DNA of 64,000 nt, taken from positions 12,812,501-12,876,500 of the forward strand of contig NC_134031.1 of NCBI RefSeq assembly GCF_964204645.1, read 5' to 3'. The DNA comes from Tubulanus polymorphus (lineage: Eukaryota; Nemertea; Palaeonemertea; Tubulaniformes; Tubulanidae). Positions 1 through 10,097 of this stretch are shown here, in pieces (within the stretch, counting starts at the first letter, position 1; every line of letters begins with the position of its first letter). The notes under the pieces are model-generated. The model worked only from the letters and a program-made list of their open reading frames with translations. It was not told where the DNA came from and searched no databases. A program made the position numbers and the translations under genes.

Positions 1-97
1 ATCTTGAGGAACCAACATTGTTAAACACAAAAGCATGATGACGTTGAATGGGGATGGCAATCCAAATGAAGACGAAATAGCTGAATTAACATCGCAA

Positions 98-2144
98 AAG
101 AGAAGTCGTGCTGGTTACAAGGCAACCTTGATGAGGAATAGAAGAGATTCGAAAATTGATGTCCAGTGAACCAAACGTTGACGAAGTAGAAACTCGGCTG
201 AACGAGATCAAGACATGCTGGAAAAACTTTGAAAAAAAGTCATGCTCTGTATGTCGCATTTCTAAAGAACTACAAAGACAAGGACCTGGCTGAAACATAC
301 TATGAGAAGGAAGAAGAAGCTTATTCGGTATTCAGTAGAGGAGCTGAAAGATGGATATCAGACTTACGCCAGGATTTCGTCACGCCTCACGACTCAGTCA
401 GTTGTACTAGCAGTAGCTATAGTAAGAGCAGTAAGAATAGCCTTAAAGTGATGCTGATCGAAGAATCCGCCTGAAAAAGGGTTAAGAAGCAAAACTTGCT
501 GCTCTAGAAATCGAGAGACAACTGTCAGAATGAAGATTGGTATTGAAACAAGAGGAGGAAAGACTCAGAATGGAAGAACGAGAACTTAAAGGGTAACTGA
601 CACTTTTTTTTAAATTTCAAAATATGATGTATTCTATTGATCTTTACGCTCATCTTCAACCGTTCTGTTCCAAAATGTTTAGTTTACGTTCAATTTGTGA
701 TTTTGTAATAAGATTTTTGACCTCATTTCGTTGTTTACATCGCTTACTGTTCAGCGTCGGCTAAATCAGCAGATGCGCGCTGCAACGTCATTAAAGGCAG
801 AGCTGAGAAATAGTGTCTATAGAAATGCGTTGAATTTTTAGGAAACTGCGTGTATTTTCTGTTATATCTCAATGCCAGATTGTTTTAGAGCTTTGAAACT
901 GGCCAGGGAGGCTAAAGGATTTATTGTCTATTGCATAAACCTATTTCAAAGAATCAATGAGTAATTTGAATAGGCTAAATCGATCAAATTGAAGATGCAG
1001 ATTACAATCCGCTGCTATGAAGCTATTAAAGTACACTCTGCTAAGCTCTCAGCATGGTTACTGCTGCTCCATAGTTCACCTATAGTTCAGCACCACAAGC
1101 ATACTATACAGTGTCTTATAAGCGATCACAGATTTCGATCTCGCTAAAGAATAAATAGATTCATATTCGTTTACTATTTACTATTTTTCATAGTCATTTA
1201 AGAATAAGTAGTTTGAAAACTAACACTTCAAAACTCTACAAAAACTTTCAATAAATTTCTACAGCCTTTAACAACAAATATTCAAAGGAATAATGTTTTT
1301 CGATTAAAGTTTCACGCTGCAGAAGAGTTTTGATAGATTACATCACAAATCTTTCACAAACATTATTTCTATCTTATAAAATAGGATGGATGGGGAAATA
1401 CTCTAATTTTGTGACCAAAGCCGCTACCAATACGAGGTATATTTCAAGAAAAGAATTGAAATTGTTCTTGCGGCTAATTCTGTCTAAGTTTCATCAGTTT
1501 ATAAGTCAAAATATTCTTAGATCTAACCATGATCTTACTTACTATCACTAAATGATAATACAAAACGATGATTTAAACATCCGTGTTCCTTGCTGTCTAT
1601 TAGAAAATGCCATGGATTGCTATTCAAATCCTATTTTGCGCTTAGTTTGAACGGATATGGTCCGTTCAACAGCTAATTATAATCATTAATATGTAGACTT
1701 TCAAAATGAGGAGGCATTTTGTCTCAATTCGAATGCCAAATAGGCATTAAATTAAGTTGAATTGCTCTTGTAGCCTATTTCCTATTCATTTCTATAGACA
1801 TCATTTCCGAGCCGTCACTTTAGTGACGCAGTTCTATTAATAGACACAGTACCACGCGTTCAGCAGAAGCAATGTATACACTGAACAGGTGTGCGAACAT
1901 CAAAATCATCAATTCTGACTAGATTGTAAAGATTTTTCCAATTATGAAATCACCTAGCCTTATTGTATACTATAATATATCGTTTAGTGTAAAAAGTAGA
2001 AAATCTTTAAAAAAGTGTCAGTTACCCTTTAAGCATCGCAAACAGTTATCCGAGGCTGCTGCTAAAGAAGATATCTTCAATAGGTACGACGTTAAAGGTG
2101 TCAGCCTCGATCCTGAAGCACCAGCTTTTAATAACCCTTTTTAA
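98..2144 (+). pseudogene. gag-like retroelement coding relic, split by a transposon
   Basis: A lysine/glutamate-rich helical frame is open from 229 to 474 (81 codons). With frameshifts it extends from about 98 to 589 and resumes at 2033-2144 beyond an inserted element. The layout (basic start KRSRAGYK, spaced Trp/Phe/Tyr, long charged coiled coil) resembles the N-terminal gag-like part of invertebrate LTR retrotransposons, perhaps BEL/Pao. I see no zinc knuckle, protease or RT nearby, so the family is only inferred. At least two frame breaks and a stop make it non-functional. It could alternatively be an exon of an unrelated host gene. Confidence 0.4.
590..2028. mobile_element. TTAA-flanked TIR transposon (piggyBac-like, non-autonomous)
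   Basis: The ends are inverted repeats: AGGGTAACTGACAC at 590-603 with a T-run after it, and its reverse complement ending at 2028. Both ends are flanked by TTAA (586-589 and 2029-2032), the target and duplication used by piggyBac transposases. Removing 590-2028 plus one TTAA rejoins the flanking coding frame exactly. The 1.44 kb body has no transposase-like frame; the 73-codon frame at 1330-1551 has no recognisable content. Superfamily is inferred from TTAA alone. Confidence 0.65.
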
Positions 2145-3241
2145 ATTACTTGCAGCAATGTACCCCAAAAAGTAGTGTTTTCATCATATTTGATTTAAAA
2201 AAATTTGTATTTTCTTTTCCCCCAGTTCTTCCAAGACTTGCTTAAAAATATGCAAATTTCTTAAAATGTTGTTGCAGATCGCCTTGAATCTAGCAGTGGC
2301 ACAATCAACCCTATCTTGAAACATTTGAGTTGAATTATCTCGCCTATCGAATGTCATAAGTTATAGTTTGTGGAAAAAAGAATTTTTGGACTATTTGTTT
2401 TATTACCTGTTTTTCTGAAGTAAAGTCATACTTAATGCCCTACTAGGAAAGGCAAACATGATATGCTGGTTTTCCTGGCCATCCTCTCAGGGTAATGTTC
2501 GGAGCACATTTGTATTCACTCATCTTGCTCACAATGGATTTGAATTAAGCTTATAATTTGTTTTACAATTGTTGCACTGTACTCACTTTTTAATTAACCG
2601 TGTCACTCATTGATTTATTTGTCTATTTTTATGCATTAACCCATTAGCACTCAAGCCGCCCGTATCCGCCCTGCCTATTATACTCCTCAAACCGCCCGAA
2701 TTCGCCATGACACTTTTTGTAGTCGTACGTGAATGACCACTTTGTTATCCTGTTCAAATTACATCGTCTCCTAGGCCAGTCAAATTCTTACCGTTCAGTT
2801 TTCTCCATAACAACATAATGTCTACACTTTTTGCAGTATACAACGTATTTGTACTATAGATCAAGTTTATTGCGCTGTCCAATATTTCCGTCATTTGTTT
2901 TGGCAATGCCAGCACTTTTGACGTAATTATGGGAAACCACGCATATGATTGGTTGTTACTAGTCAAAGTGTTGAAGTGATCAGTTCGACAAGTTTAGTCG
3001 CTTAAATATACAGTTATCGCTTTCTAAAAGAAGGCAGTTTTTTTATCCTGACATGGGTTTCATTAAACTTTTCCGATTAGTTTGTCTAATGTAAGAGGCT
3101 AACACGCACATATATAGCAGACACGAGGTGCTATAGCACTGACGCGCATGTCTATAGGAACGTATTATCTTGCCGCTGTGAGTTGATGAAATAAACAAAA
3201 TAATGTATGAATAACATAACAGGAAGTGATTTTGATTTTTA
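2145..3241. other. No recognisable gene
   Basis: AT-rich sequence with no convincing coding frame or repeat structure. It may belong to upstream introns of the aminotransferase gene; I found no exon for the preceding part of that protein here. Confidence 0.4.
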
Positions 3242-3955
3242 GGTCAGTCATACACTGAGCCTATTACTATACTATACAAATGGAGCGAATTTAATTGACC
3301 AGATGGTTCCCAGATGAAAGGCTTTTTCGCTGTACAACCTGAGCATATATTCATGATTTAAATCGTGCCTTCAAGCGTGCCGAATTTTGAGAAAGGGCCT
3401 TGTCAGTTTAGCCGCAGAAGTCATCAGGTGTTCACATGATTTCACTGTATCGATGACTGTTTTATTTGCGGGTTTGATTTTAAGATTCAAAATTGTATTT
3501 CAATATCGATTCCTACGATACACCATTAGTTAATTTGGTTTTTGTGAGGAAGTTTAATTTGCACTTCAGGACCCAGTTCCACAGTTGTTAGTTAGAGTTA
3601 ACTGTTTTATCCCAGGGTCAAATCTTAACTCAGAACCGTGGAACTGGACCCTGAATCCTTAACAATTGTTTGGAAAAAAACAGCTTTTTCTCAAATCGGA
3701 TAGATGACCTTGATATACATGTTAGCCATGTGCAAGAATTGCAAATTCAATGAAATTTTTATTCCGCAAAAATGTCAAATCCAAGTTAATTTTACTTTAT
3801 CGAGCAAAAAATTCAAATTCATCGAATTCCATTTTATTTTATTCTATATTTAGATGTACTCACTAGACAATCGGTAAAGATTGATCTGATGTATTCATTT
3901 GTGCCAGCCCCAGTTTTTCTGTTAGTACTGTTACTTATAGAACACAGTCAGTCTA
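3242..3955 (+). repeat. Dispersed repeat, copy 1 of 3
   Basis: It starts with a degenerate form of the terminus seen at 12206 and 28937 (CTGAGCCTATTACTATAC, then an ATGGAGCGAATTT stretch). It stays alignable by eye through shared blocks: the GGTGTTCAC segment, 'TTTTAAGATT', 'GATGACCTTGATAT' and 'TTCCGCAAAAA'. The right end is poorly defined. It is non-coding and nested with a small MITE at 3567-3653. Confidence 0.6.
3567..3653. mobile_element. 87-bp foldback MITE nested in the dispersed repeat
   Basis: The termini CAGGACCCAGTTCCACAG and its near-complement ending at 3653 form an imperfect hairpin over the whole segment. The segment is absent from the equivalent point of the related repeats at 12206 and 28937, so it is a later insertion. 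No convincing target duplication is visible and the superfamily is not assignable. Confidence 0.6.
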
Positions 3956-4751
3956 ATGAAAAATGATCTTTGTCATTCGAACCTACCGGGGCAGGAGAAC
4001 CGATCACATTTTTGAAGTTTTTTAGTTTCGTGTGCTGCAAAAACGGTTATCGTGTGATTCGAACCCAATTGCTTATGTTTACCTAGATACCTAAGTCCTC
4101 TAATACCGTACAGAAATCAACATCTTCCTGTTTGAAATTCTCAAGTATTTGGAGTAAGAACATGACGGATCCTAGCGGTCACTTCAAACCCAAGTAAGTT
4201 TGGATGAATTTCGGGGGCCAAAGGACGTGATTTTGGTGGCCCTTCTCATCAAATCTTATATCATATGAAAGGCTTGACTATTTACTACAAAATAATACGA
4301 ACTTGTTGTGCATGAAAATAAACAGCAAATGATCTTACTGTAGTGAACTAAATCTCACTGTAGTTCACAAACAAAATCCTGCAGTAGATCATAGAAACTA
4401 CAATTCATTATTGTATTTTTTTGTTCCTCTGAAGACTAGTTTTAGTTTTAACCTCGAATCTGTAAGGAAATAAACTGTTTCTACAATCTACTGTGGGTTT
4501 TTTATTATTTGTTAGCAAATGAGCTATTCGGTAAAGTCGTCAAACTTGGATTTTCTGAGGAGTAATTGACACTACATCATGAAATTCCTTAGTGCTATAA
4601 CTAGTAAACGACACATATTTCTATGCGCAAAACAGTTATCCATCTGGTCATTTGACAGCCTGAATTCGTTTTGAATGATTTGTGGTGCAAAGACTATTGT
4701 AACCGGTTTACATACATTTACATTTTCAATACTCTTGTATCTTCACGATAG

Positions 4752-4847
4752 GGATTAGAAGCTTGTTGGGAACGTCATCGAAAGTGTGCTGAACTGCTAT
4801 ATAAAGCCCTTGCAAATATTGGAGTTCAACTGTTTGTTAAAGATGAA
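4752..4847 (+). CDS. AGXT: AGXT-like aminotransferase, antepenultimate visible exon
   Basis: The 32 codons read GLEACWERHR...VQLFVKDE, closely matching the start of the C-terminal small domain of alanine-glyoxylate/serine-pyruvate aminotransferase (class V PLP enzyme). That enzyme converts glyoxylate plus alanine to glycine plus pyruvate in peroxisomes or mitochondria. Acceptor ATAG ends at 4751 and donor GTAAGT starts at 4848; the exon is in phase 0. Exons for the PLP-lysine domain must lie upstream; I did not find them in 1-4751, so they are probably outside the window. Confidence 0.88.
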
Positions 4848-4939
4848 GTAAGTTAAGATTTTGAATGGTATAGATTTTGGATGGTAAACATATTTGATTG
4901 GTGTATAGCGTTTACCTGTAATTGGTTTTATTTTTTTAG

Positions 4940-5022
4940 AACCACCGCCTTCCCACAGTGAATACAGTCATTATTCCTGATGGTGTTGACTGGATGAAAG
5001 TTGTCAAATATGCTATGGAAAA
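4940..5022 (+). CDS. AGXT: AGXT-like aminotransferase, penultimate exon
   Basis: The exon encodes NHRLPTVNTVIIPDGVDWMK and onwards to MEK, matching the AGXT segment that reads LPTVTTV...DW in vertebrates. The acceptor is a T-run followed by AG at 4938-4939 and the donor is GTACGTAAG at 5023. It ends with two bases of a lysine codon, completed by the G at 22606. The intron before it is only 92 bp, while the one after it is about 17.6 kb. Confidence 0.88.
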
Positions 5023-5814
5023 GTACGTAAGCCCTTCTATTGGTGGTTTGTCATAGATTTATTTTTCACTTCGGGGACAAAGCCAAAGTTTCAGTATTAT
5101 TGAAATCGGAATATAAGGATTGCATAGTGTGCAAGTATTGCTCCATCCACGTTTGCATGGTATCATGAGGATTTCAGTCGGCAATTTCACATAAATTCAA
5201 AAATGATACTAATTAGAATTCATGTTTCACATTTTCATTGTGGGATCGGCTATTCAGGTAGTTAGTAGTGATAAAGGTATATGTACTACCATTGAGTAGA
5301 AATGTTTGACGTGTTGTTTATTCGCAAATTATGTTTTGTCTTTAGGGAAACAGGACCCCACTTCAAATATTTGAGTTCTATCCATCTAGATAGATAGAAG
5401 TTAGATGGCACTGTACATTTTTTGGAGGACAAAAATTCACAACAAATGCACTGGAGTCTAATTCTACTTAACGTCCCATTGGCCCTCTAGTCAGTTTCCT
5501 AGTGTCAGTCATTGTCACTGTCACCGATGTCACCATATGAGTGTCTCTTATAGGTCTATCCCTATTGCGTTTTCTAGCATATTAACAACACAGCGAATTA
5601 CAAAACTTTTCACTTATTAGTAAACTTGCATGGCTGTGTAAGGTATAGTAAAGTCAAGCCTTTACCTTTGACTGATTACTGCTAGATCCTGACAGCTAAA
5701 AGATCTTTTGATTATTTGAGTTTCAAAATAATGTGTCACAATTGGCGCCAGCTATAGGAGAAAAGTAATTGGAATATCAGGGGTTCAGATCAGAGGTCGT
5801 GAGAACAACACACC
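5023..5814. other. Start of the large last AGXT intron
   Basis: Non-coding sequence between the penultimate exon and the first Polinton fragment. I recognise no gene or repeat in it. Confidence 0.5.
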
Positions 5815-5848
5815 ACTCATCACCACAAGTAATTTTTTTTCTAATAAA

Positions 5849-6175
5849 TGGGAGATAGTAAAGCAATTCTTAGCAACAATAAATAACAGAATAAAACCAG
5901 CAAAAAAACAATTTGAAATAACAAAGTTAGTCGATGTTACAAAAGAAATTGAACACAAAATATTTAAATTAGAAAAGATAAAAACTAAATACGGAGAGAA
6001 AATATCAGCAAATTTAAGTTACTGTAATGTTAGTACAACGCGAGAATTTAAAGTATTTTTACTTGATAAATGGGTTTAATTGAGTACAGAGGAATTAAAA
6101 GATTTAGAAGTATTTAAAATAATTTACCATGGGAAAAATGAAGATGGTCATCATGATTTAGAAATTATTGATTAA
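5849..6175 (+). pseudogene. Small OB-like Polinton protein, broken copy
   Basis: One frame reads KIKTKYGEKISANLSYCN and ends in FLLDKWV; after an in-frame TAA (6077-6079) it continues LSTEELKDLEVF...HHDLEIID. It corresponds segment by segment to the 57245-57596 gene (KYGDKLVIHLEYEGL...LPDRF...KGHYEIDF). The pattern of short beta strands ending in a 'LPxRF' motif resembles a single-strand DNA-binding OB fold, but that is my inference. The apparent ATG at 5849 is in another frame, so a frameshift near 5880 is needed. Confidence 0.5.
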
Positions 6176-6425
6176 AAAAATAAATTGATAATAGAATTAA
6201 TTAAATATCAAGAATACGAAATGACTTATCTGGATAATTTAATTGATCGAGGCACTGACGAGAACGGTTGAGAGCGTGTTTGCTATAAACATGGGGAAGG
6301 TGACCGCGCTCGGATGGTCCCGGTTCATTAAATTGTTTCAAAATAGAAATATTGGTTAATGAATTAATTTTTTTTTTGCTTTTTTTAAATCACTCATCAC
6401 CACAAGTAATTATTTTCTCTAATAA

Positions 6426-6764
6426 ATGGGAGAGAGTGAGTACCAGACAGAAAACAATAATGTTAATAAAAATCAATATTATTGTGCGTATTGTAAGAAA
6501 TTCATCGATAAATCTAAAAAATCGCGTCATGAAAAAACTGCAAATCATACAAAAAATGTTATAGATTTTGAGACACCAGAAAATTCCAATGAAAGGAAAG
6601 AACGATTAGAAAATATGAATGTGGATGAAATAAAATGTGAAGTTTGTAATGAATTTATAACAAAAAGGAATTATAGAAGACATCTCGAACCACACAAACA
6701 CAAACAAAATTTAAATGAAAATATTTTAGGAACAGAATATTTTGATGATAAACCTCCAAAGTAA
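6426..6764 (+). CDS. Two-C2H2 zinc-finger protein (PolB N-terminal module), Polinton D
   Basis: 112 residues with two zinc fingers: YCAYC...H...H (residues about 19-40) and CEVC...H...H (residues about 72-92), followed by an acidic ILGTEYFDD motif. That motif is shared with copies A and C (ILGEDYFD). It probably binds DNA or RNA. In copy A the same module runs straight into the PolB N-terminus, so the gene was probably one ORF; here a 7-A run at the stop may mark the frame break. The start ATGGGAGAGAGT shares a leader with the gene at 5849. Confidence 0.6.
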   Translation: MGESEYQTENNNVNKNQYYCAYCKKFIDKSKKSRHEKTANHTKNVIDFETPENSNERKERLENMNVDEIKCEVCNEFITKRNYRRHLEPHKHKQNLNENILGTEYFDDKPPK

Positions 6765-7215
6765 AAAAACCAGCTTTAAAAACTAAATCTATTTCAAATA
6801 AACCTTATATGGAAAATATTATAGAAATTTTATTGATTCACTAGAAATAAAAGATACAATTGAAATTTTAGAAACATTACGTAGTAAAATTGGTCCTGCA
6901 GCTATTATATTTAGATTTTTTAAAGGAGCAACAATAGAAGATTATAGTAAATTTATTGAAATCATGGAAAAATAATAGATTTTGTAACAGATGTTGAATA
7001 TCCAAAAATTAGTATTTCTGGAAAAGTTAGTTTTATAAGTAAAAATGGGGTATAATATTCAAACACACTCTGAAGAAAAAATTTCAAAAACACAAATAAA
7101 AGAGAAATTAGAAAAAATATTTAATGAATTTAAACGTCATATTGAAGAAAGATATTTTGAGGGTTTTGGTTTAGCATTGAATGAAATTATATTTTTAGAT
7201 TTAGATGTTTATAAT
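6765..7215 (+). pseudogene. PolB N-terminal fragment, Polinton D
   Basis: Frames with breaks read IGPAAIIFRFFKGATIED, VEYPKISISGKVSFIS and YFEGFGLALNEIIFLDLDVYNT. They match the start of the Polinton polymerase N-terminal region in copies A and C. It is truncated by the Penelope-like element before any polymerase motif. Confidence 0.6.
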
Positions 7216-7391
7216 ACAACAATGCGAGACTTACATTGAATAGAGTTAGAGTCAACACGGATAAAATTAGGTTTAAGGGATCTTTTAGCTTTATGAAGCG
7301 CAAGGTCTAAGACGTAATCTGGATAAGCTAATTTGTTAAGACAATTGCGTACATATAAAATTTCAGATTCAATAAATTCACGGTCACAAAT
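7216..7391 (-). repeat. Inverted copy of 7770-7945
   Basis: This 176-bp segment is near-identical, in reverse complement, to 7770-7945 of the Penelope coding region (for example AATGCGAGACTTAC at 7221 against GTAAGTCTCGCATT at 7927). The few mismatches suggest a young event. Confidence 0.88.
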
Positions 7392-8338
7392 CCCCTCTCT
7401 CCTATTTTAGCCAATTTATTTTTGGAACATGTTGAAACTGAAATATTGCCTTTGTATACAGATATCCCTCCTAAAGCTTGGTTTCGTTATGTTGACTATG
7501 TTCTCTGCTTGGTTTCTGATAAATTTAACCTTCACTTATTTTCAGAGTTCTTAAATTCACGTTACCCTAGCCTTAAGTTCACATTTGAATGGGAATCTAA
7601 TAGTGTGATTCCTTTCCTGGATGTTCTTATACACAATTGTTTTGATCGTCTCCGTTTGTGAGTTTATCGGAAACCCACCCACTCTAATTCATATTTGCAT
7701 TTCTCTTCCTTCACTTGTTTTAATATCAAGTTGTCTGTAGCCCAAGGGTTGTTTCTACGGGCTCTTAGAATTTGTGACCGTGAATTTATTGAAATTGAAA
7801 TTTTATATGTACGCAATTGTCTTAACAAATTAGCTTATCCAGATTACGTCTTAGACCTAGCGCTTCGTAAAGCTAAAAGATCCCTTAAACCTAATTTTAT
7901 CCGTGTTGACTCTAACTCTATTCAACGTAAGTCTCGCATTGTTGTCCCTTATGTCCCGTGTTTAGACAAATTGAAACCCACTCTCAATGCGCTTGACACT
8001 GATATCATATTCAAGTATAATAACAAAATCTCTAGTCATTTATCCAAAAATAATACTGTGCCCAATACTCATGCCAGTGTTTATAAAATCCCTTGCTCAG
8101 ATTGTGATAAATTTTATATAGGTGAAACTGGTCGCTCCCTCAGCATTCGTATTAAAGAGCATAAGAAAGATATTATTAATCAAAAACCCCAAAGTGCTGT
8201 GGCTACCCACGTTTGGGATACCAATGGTCATCAATTTGATTTTGATAATTCTCGTATAATTTTTCCGTCTCACAGTATGACCCGACGTCACATAGTTGAG
8301 TCGGCTTTAATAAATTCCCATTCAAATTCCTGTGTCAA
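7392..8338 (+). pseudogene. Penelope RT C-terminus plus GIY-YIG endonuclease
   Basis: The frame opens PLSPILANLF and contains RYVDY in the position of the RT catalytic YVDD, so the second Asp is replaced by Tyr. Then come FLDVLI, a TGA stop at 7659-7661 and VYRKPTH. The downstream half carries the GIY-YIG nuclease: YKIPCSDCDKFYIGETGRS (two Cys, the YIG-type motif and Arg), then KEHK. RT followed by GIY-YIG is diagnostic for endonuclease-bearing Penelope elements, which use it for target-primed insertion. The stop, missing RT N-terminus and mutated active site make it dead. Confidence 0.85.
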
Positions 8339-9579
8339 TGGTAACCTGCTTTATGGTGTACCGCAGGGACCAGTTCTAGACGTATCGGCCCCACTCCGTG
8401 CGGTTGCGCCACTGCGCGGTATTTACGCGAAGCAGCAGAACACATGGGCACTCTCTCAATTTTCAATGATAGAAATCGTGTGTGCAGTTCAATAATTTCG
8501 GCTGTTAGGGTTTTAAGGCACAATATAAGTTGATGATGTGATATGGCGATGTTACGTAATGATAATTCCGCAGTTAAGCTAGTCACGAACGGTGCCGATT
8601 GAGTGTACAGTTGCCAAAATCACTGAAATGTGCGTACTTGCGTAACTATTTGCAGTGAATTGCATACGAAACATGAAGCCTTAATGGCTGTTTAAAATAA
8701 ATTATGCCAATCGCAATTGTAAAATAAAAATGAGATAGAACCTAAGTTAAAATTCTGGCCATTTCTAAAATGTTATTACTAATTTTTAGTCAGTGCGGAA
8801 CGTTTAGTTTTCCAACAATAATGAGGGGTGGTAGGTAGTCATGCAATTCAAGTCATCATTTATTACACGTTACTTCCGTGTTGTTGAAAATCTTGCGAGT
8901 CCTGGACCAAACCCCAATGAACAATGTGATCTGTGTGCTGGCCACAAATGCACACAGATCACACTAACTACACTACCCATTACACACTCCAGTACCCACA
9001 GCTTTCATATATCCATCCAAATATTTAGTGGCTTTCTTCCTGGGTCCTGTTCTCTTCACGATATATACTCTGCCGTTAAGTGATGTGATAAGTGTGCCCT
9101 ATCACCTATATGCTGACGATAACCAGCTGATGGCGTCAGCTCGTTGTGGTGATAGGTCGAGTTGCGGTAACAGTATATCATAAGTAGAATCGTGCGTTGC
9201 GGATGTTAGCAATTGGTTGTTTGATAACAGATTAGCTTTTAATGCCCCAAAGACGGACATGATGAATATTGTTTCGTCACGTCGAACTGGTACAATACCT
9301 GGTACAATATTAATGTCGGTGATTCATTTATCGAGGCTTCAGATTCCGTTCGTGATCTGGGTGTTATTCTAGATAGAAGCATGAACATGCAGTGCCACAT
9401 TCAATCGATTTGTAGGAAAGCTTATTCCAAGCTATACGGCATAAGTCGGATTAGCTGTTTCCTTGATCGTCCGAGTCTCGAGCGCCTTATCCATGCGTTT
9501 GTTACTTCTATCATAGACTGTAACAACAGTTTACTTAATGGATTACCGCAAAAGTCAATCGCACCACTTCAACGTGTGC
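8339..9579 (+). pseudogene. LINE reverse transcriptase fragment with a ~670-bp insertion
   Basis: YGVPQGPVL at 8351-8377 is the RT motif usually followed by GPxLF. The continuation appears only at about 9046 as GPVLFTIYTL, then YHLYADDNQL (catalytic YADD), NRLAFNAPKTDMM, DLGVILD and the helical RT tail to LQRVQ at 9579. The intervening 8378-9045 is an insertion of unknown identity. The pattern fits the CR1/L2-like side of non-LTR retrotransposons. Several frame breaks are present, the endonuclease half is missing, and Polinton A and its target duplication abut the end. Confidence 0.75.
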
Positions 9580-9585
9580 AGTGTT
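9580..9585. repeat. 6-bp target duplication AGTGTT, left of Polinton A
   Basis: AGTGTT directly precedes the terminal AGTAATAGGGG. The same hexamer in the same orientation follows the opposite terminus at 21495-21500. Polinton integrases generate 6-bp duplications. Confidence 0.9.
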
Positions 9586-10075
9586 AGTAATAGGGGTAAT
9601 GGGCTTTCAGATCAAAGGTCGAAAGGTCGAGCTCATAAAAAATGAAAAAAATATTTCTATTTGAATTAGTAGCGAAACTCATAAAAAATGAAAAATAATT
9701 CTCGCACGCTCGAATTTATTTTTCATTTTTTATGAGTTTCACTCCTAATTCAAATAGAAATCATTATTATTTTCATATTTCATTTTTTACTCACTCACCC
9801 TTTCAACCTTTAACCTGAAAGCCCATTACCCCTATTACTCTTAATATTTATATACATGAATAAAATATATATGAATAACATATAAATTGATAGATTATTC
9901 AATATAAAAGTGTTAGTAAAGTGTGAGCTCACTTATAAATAGATATATAGATATATTTTAAACATTATTTCAATATTCATATTTGTGTGAGTTAGATTTT
10001 TAAACATTAAAAGTGTTAGTAAAGTGTGATTGAAATAATACATGATATGAATCATTGAACTTCTAAAATCAATTT
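9586..10075 (+). repeat. Polinton A left terminal inverted repeat with palindromic outer half
   Basis: Outer arm 9586-~9705 and inner arm ending at 9839 are imperfect reverse complements, both bounded by AGTAATAGGGG, so the first 254 bp can fold into one long hairpin. The inner part (9840-10075) matches the right end as ordinary TIR. It contains the 20-bp word AAAGTGTTAGTAAAGTGTGA twice (9907-9926 and 10010-10029). Confidence 0.9.
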
Positions 10076-10097
10076 AAAAAAAAAATTTAGTATTAAA

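Larger units (their letters stand above)
5815..7215 (+). mobile_element. Polinton D: PolB-end fragment of a divergent subfamily
   Basis: AT-rich block holding three Polinton gene remnants in order: small OB-like protein, two-zinc-finger protein and the N-terminal part of PolB. All are homologous to but clearly diverged from copies A-C (for example GEKISANLSY against GDKLVIHLEY). There is no terminal repeat. The right edge at about 7215 is cut by a Penelope-like element inside the 'DVYNT' motif of PolB. The small gene lies to the left of the zinc finger, whereas in copy C it follows the PolB C-terminus, so this fragment is rearranged. Confidence 0.7.
7216..8338 (+). mobile_element. Penelope-like element, 5' truncated, with inverted 5' segment
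   Basis: The first 176 bp (7216-7391) are the inverted copy of 7770-7945 inside the element's own coding region. The RT/GIY-YIG frame follows from 7392. A 5' truncated body joined to an inverted internal segment is a known outcome for Penelope-like elements. The right edge near 8338 adjoins a LINE RT fragment in the same direction. Confidence 0.8.

Noticed and set aside
1330-1551. 73-codon ORF in the TTAA element as a transposase remnant
   Set aside because: No DDE/D motif and too short; cannot be supported.
8097-8291. - strand ORF inside the Penelope frame
   Set aside because: Antisense shadow of the GIY-YIG coding region.
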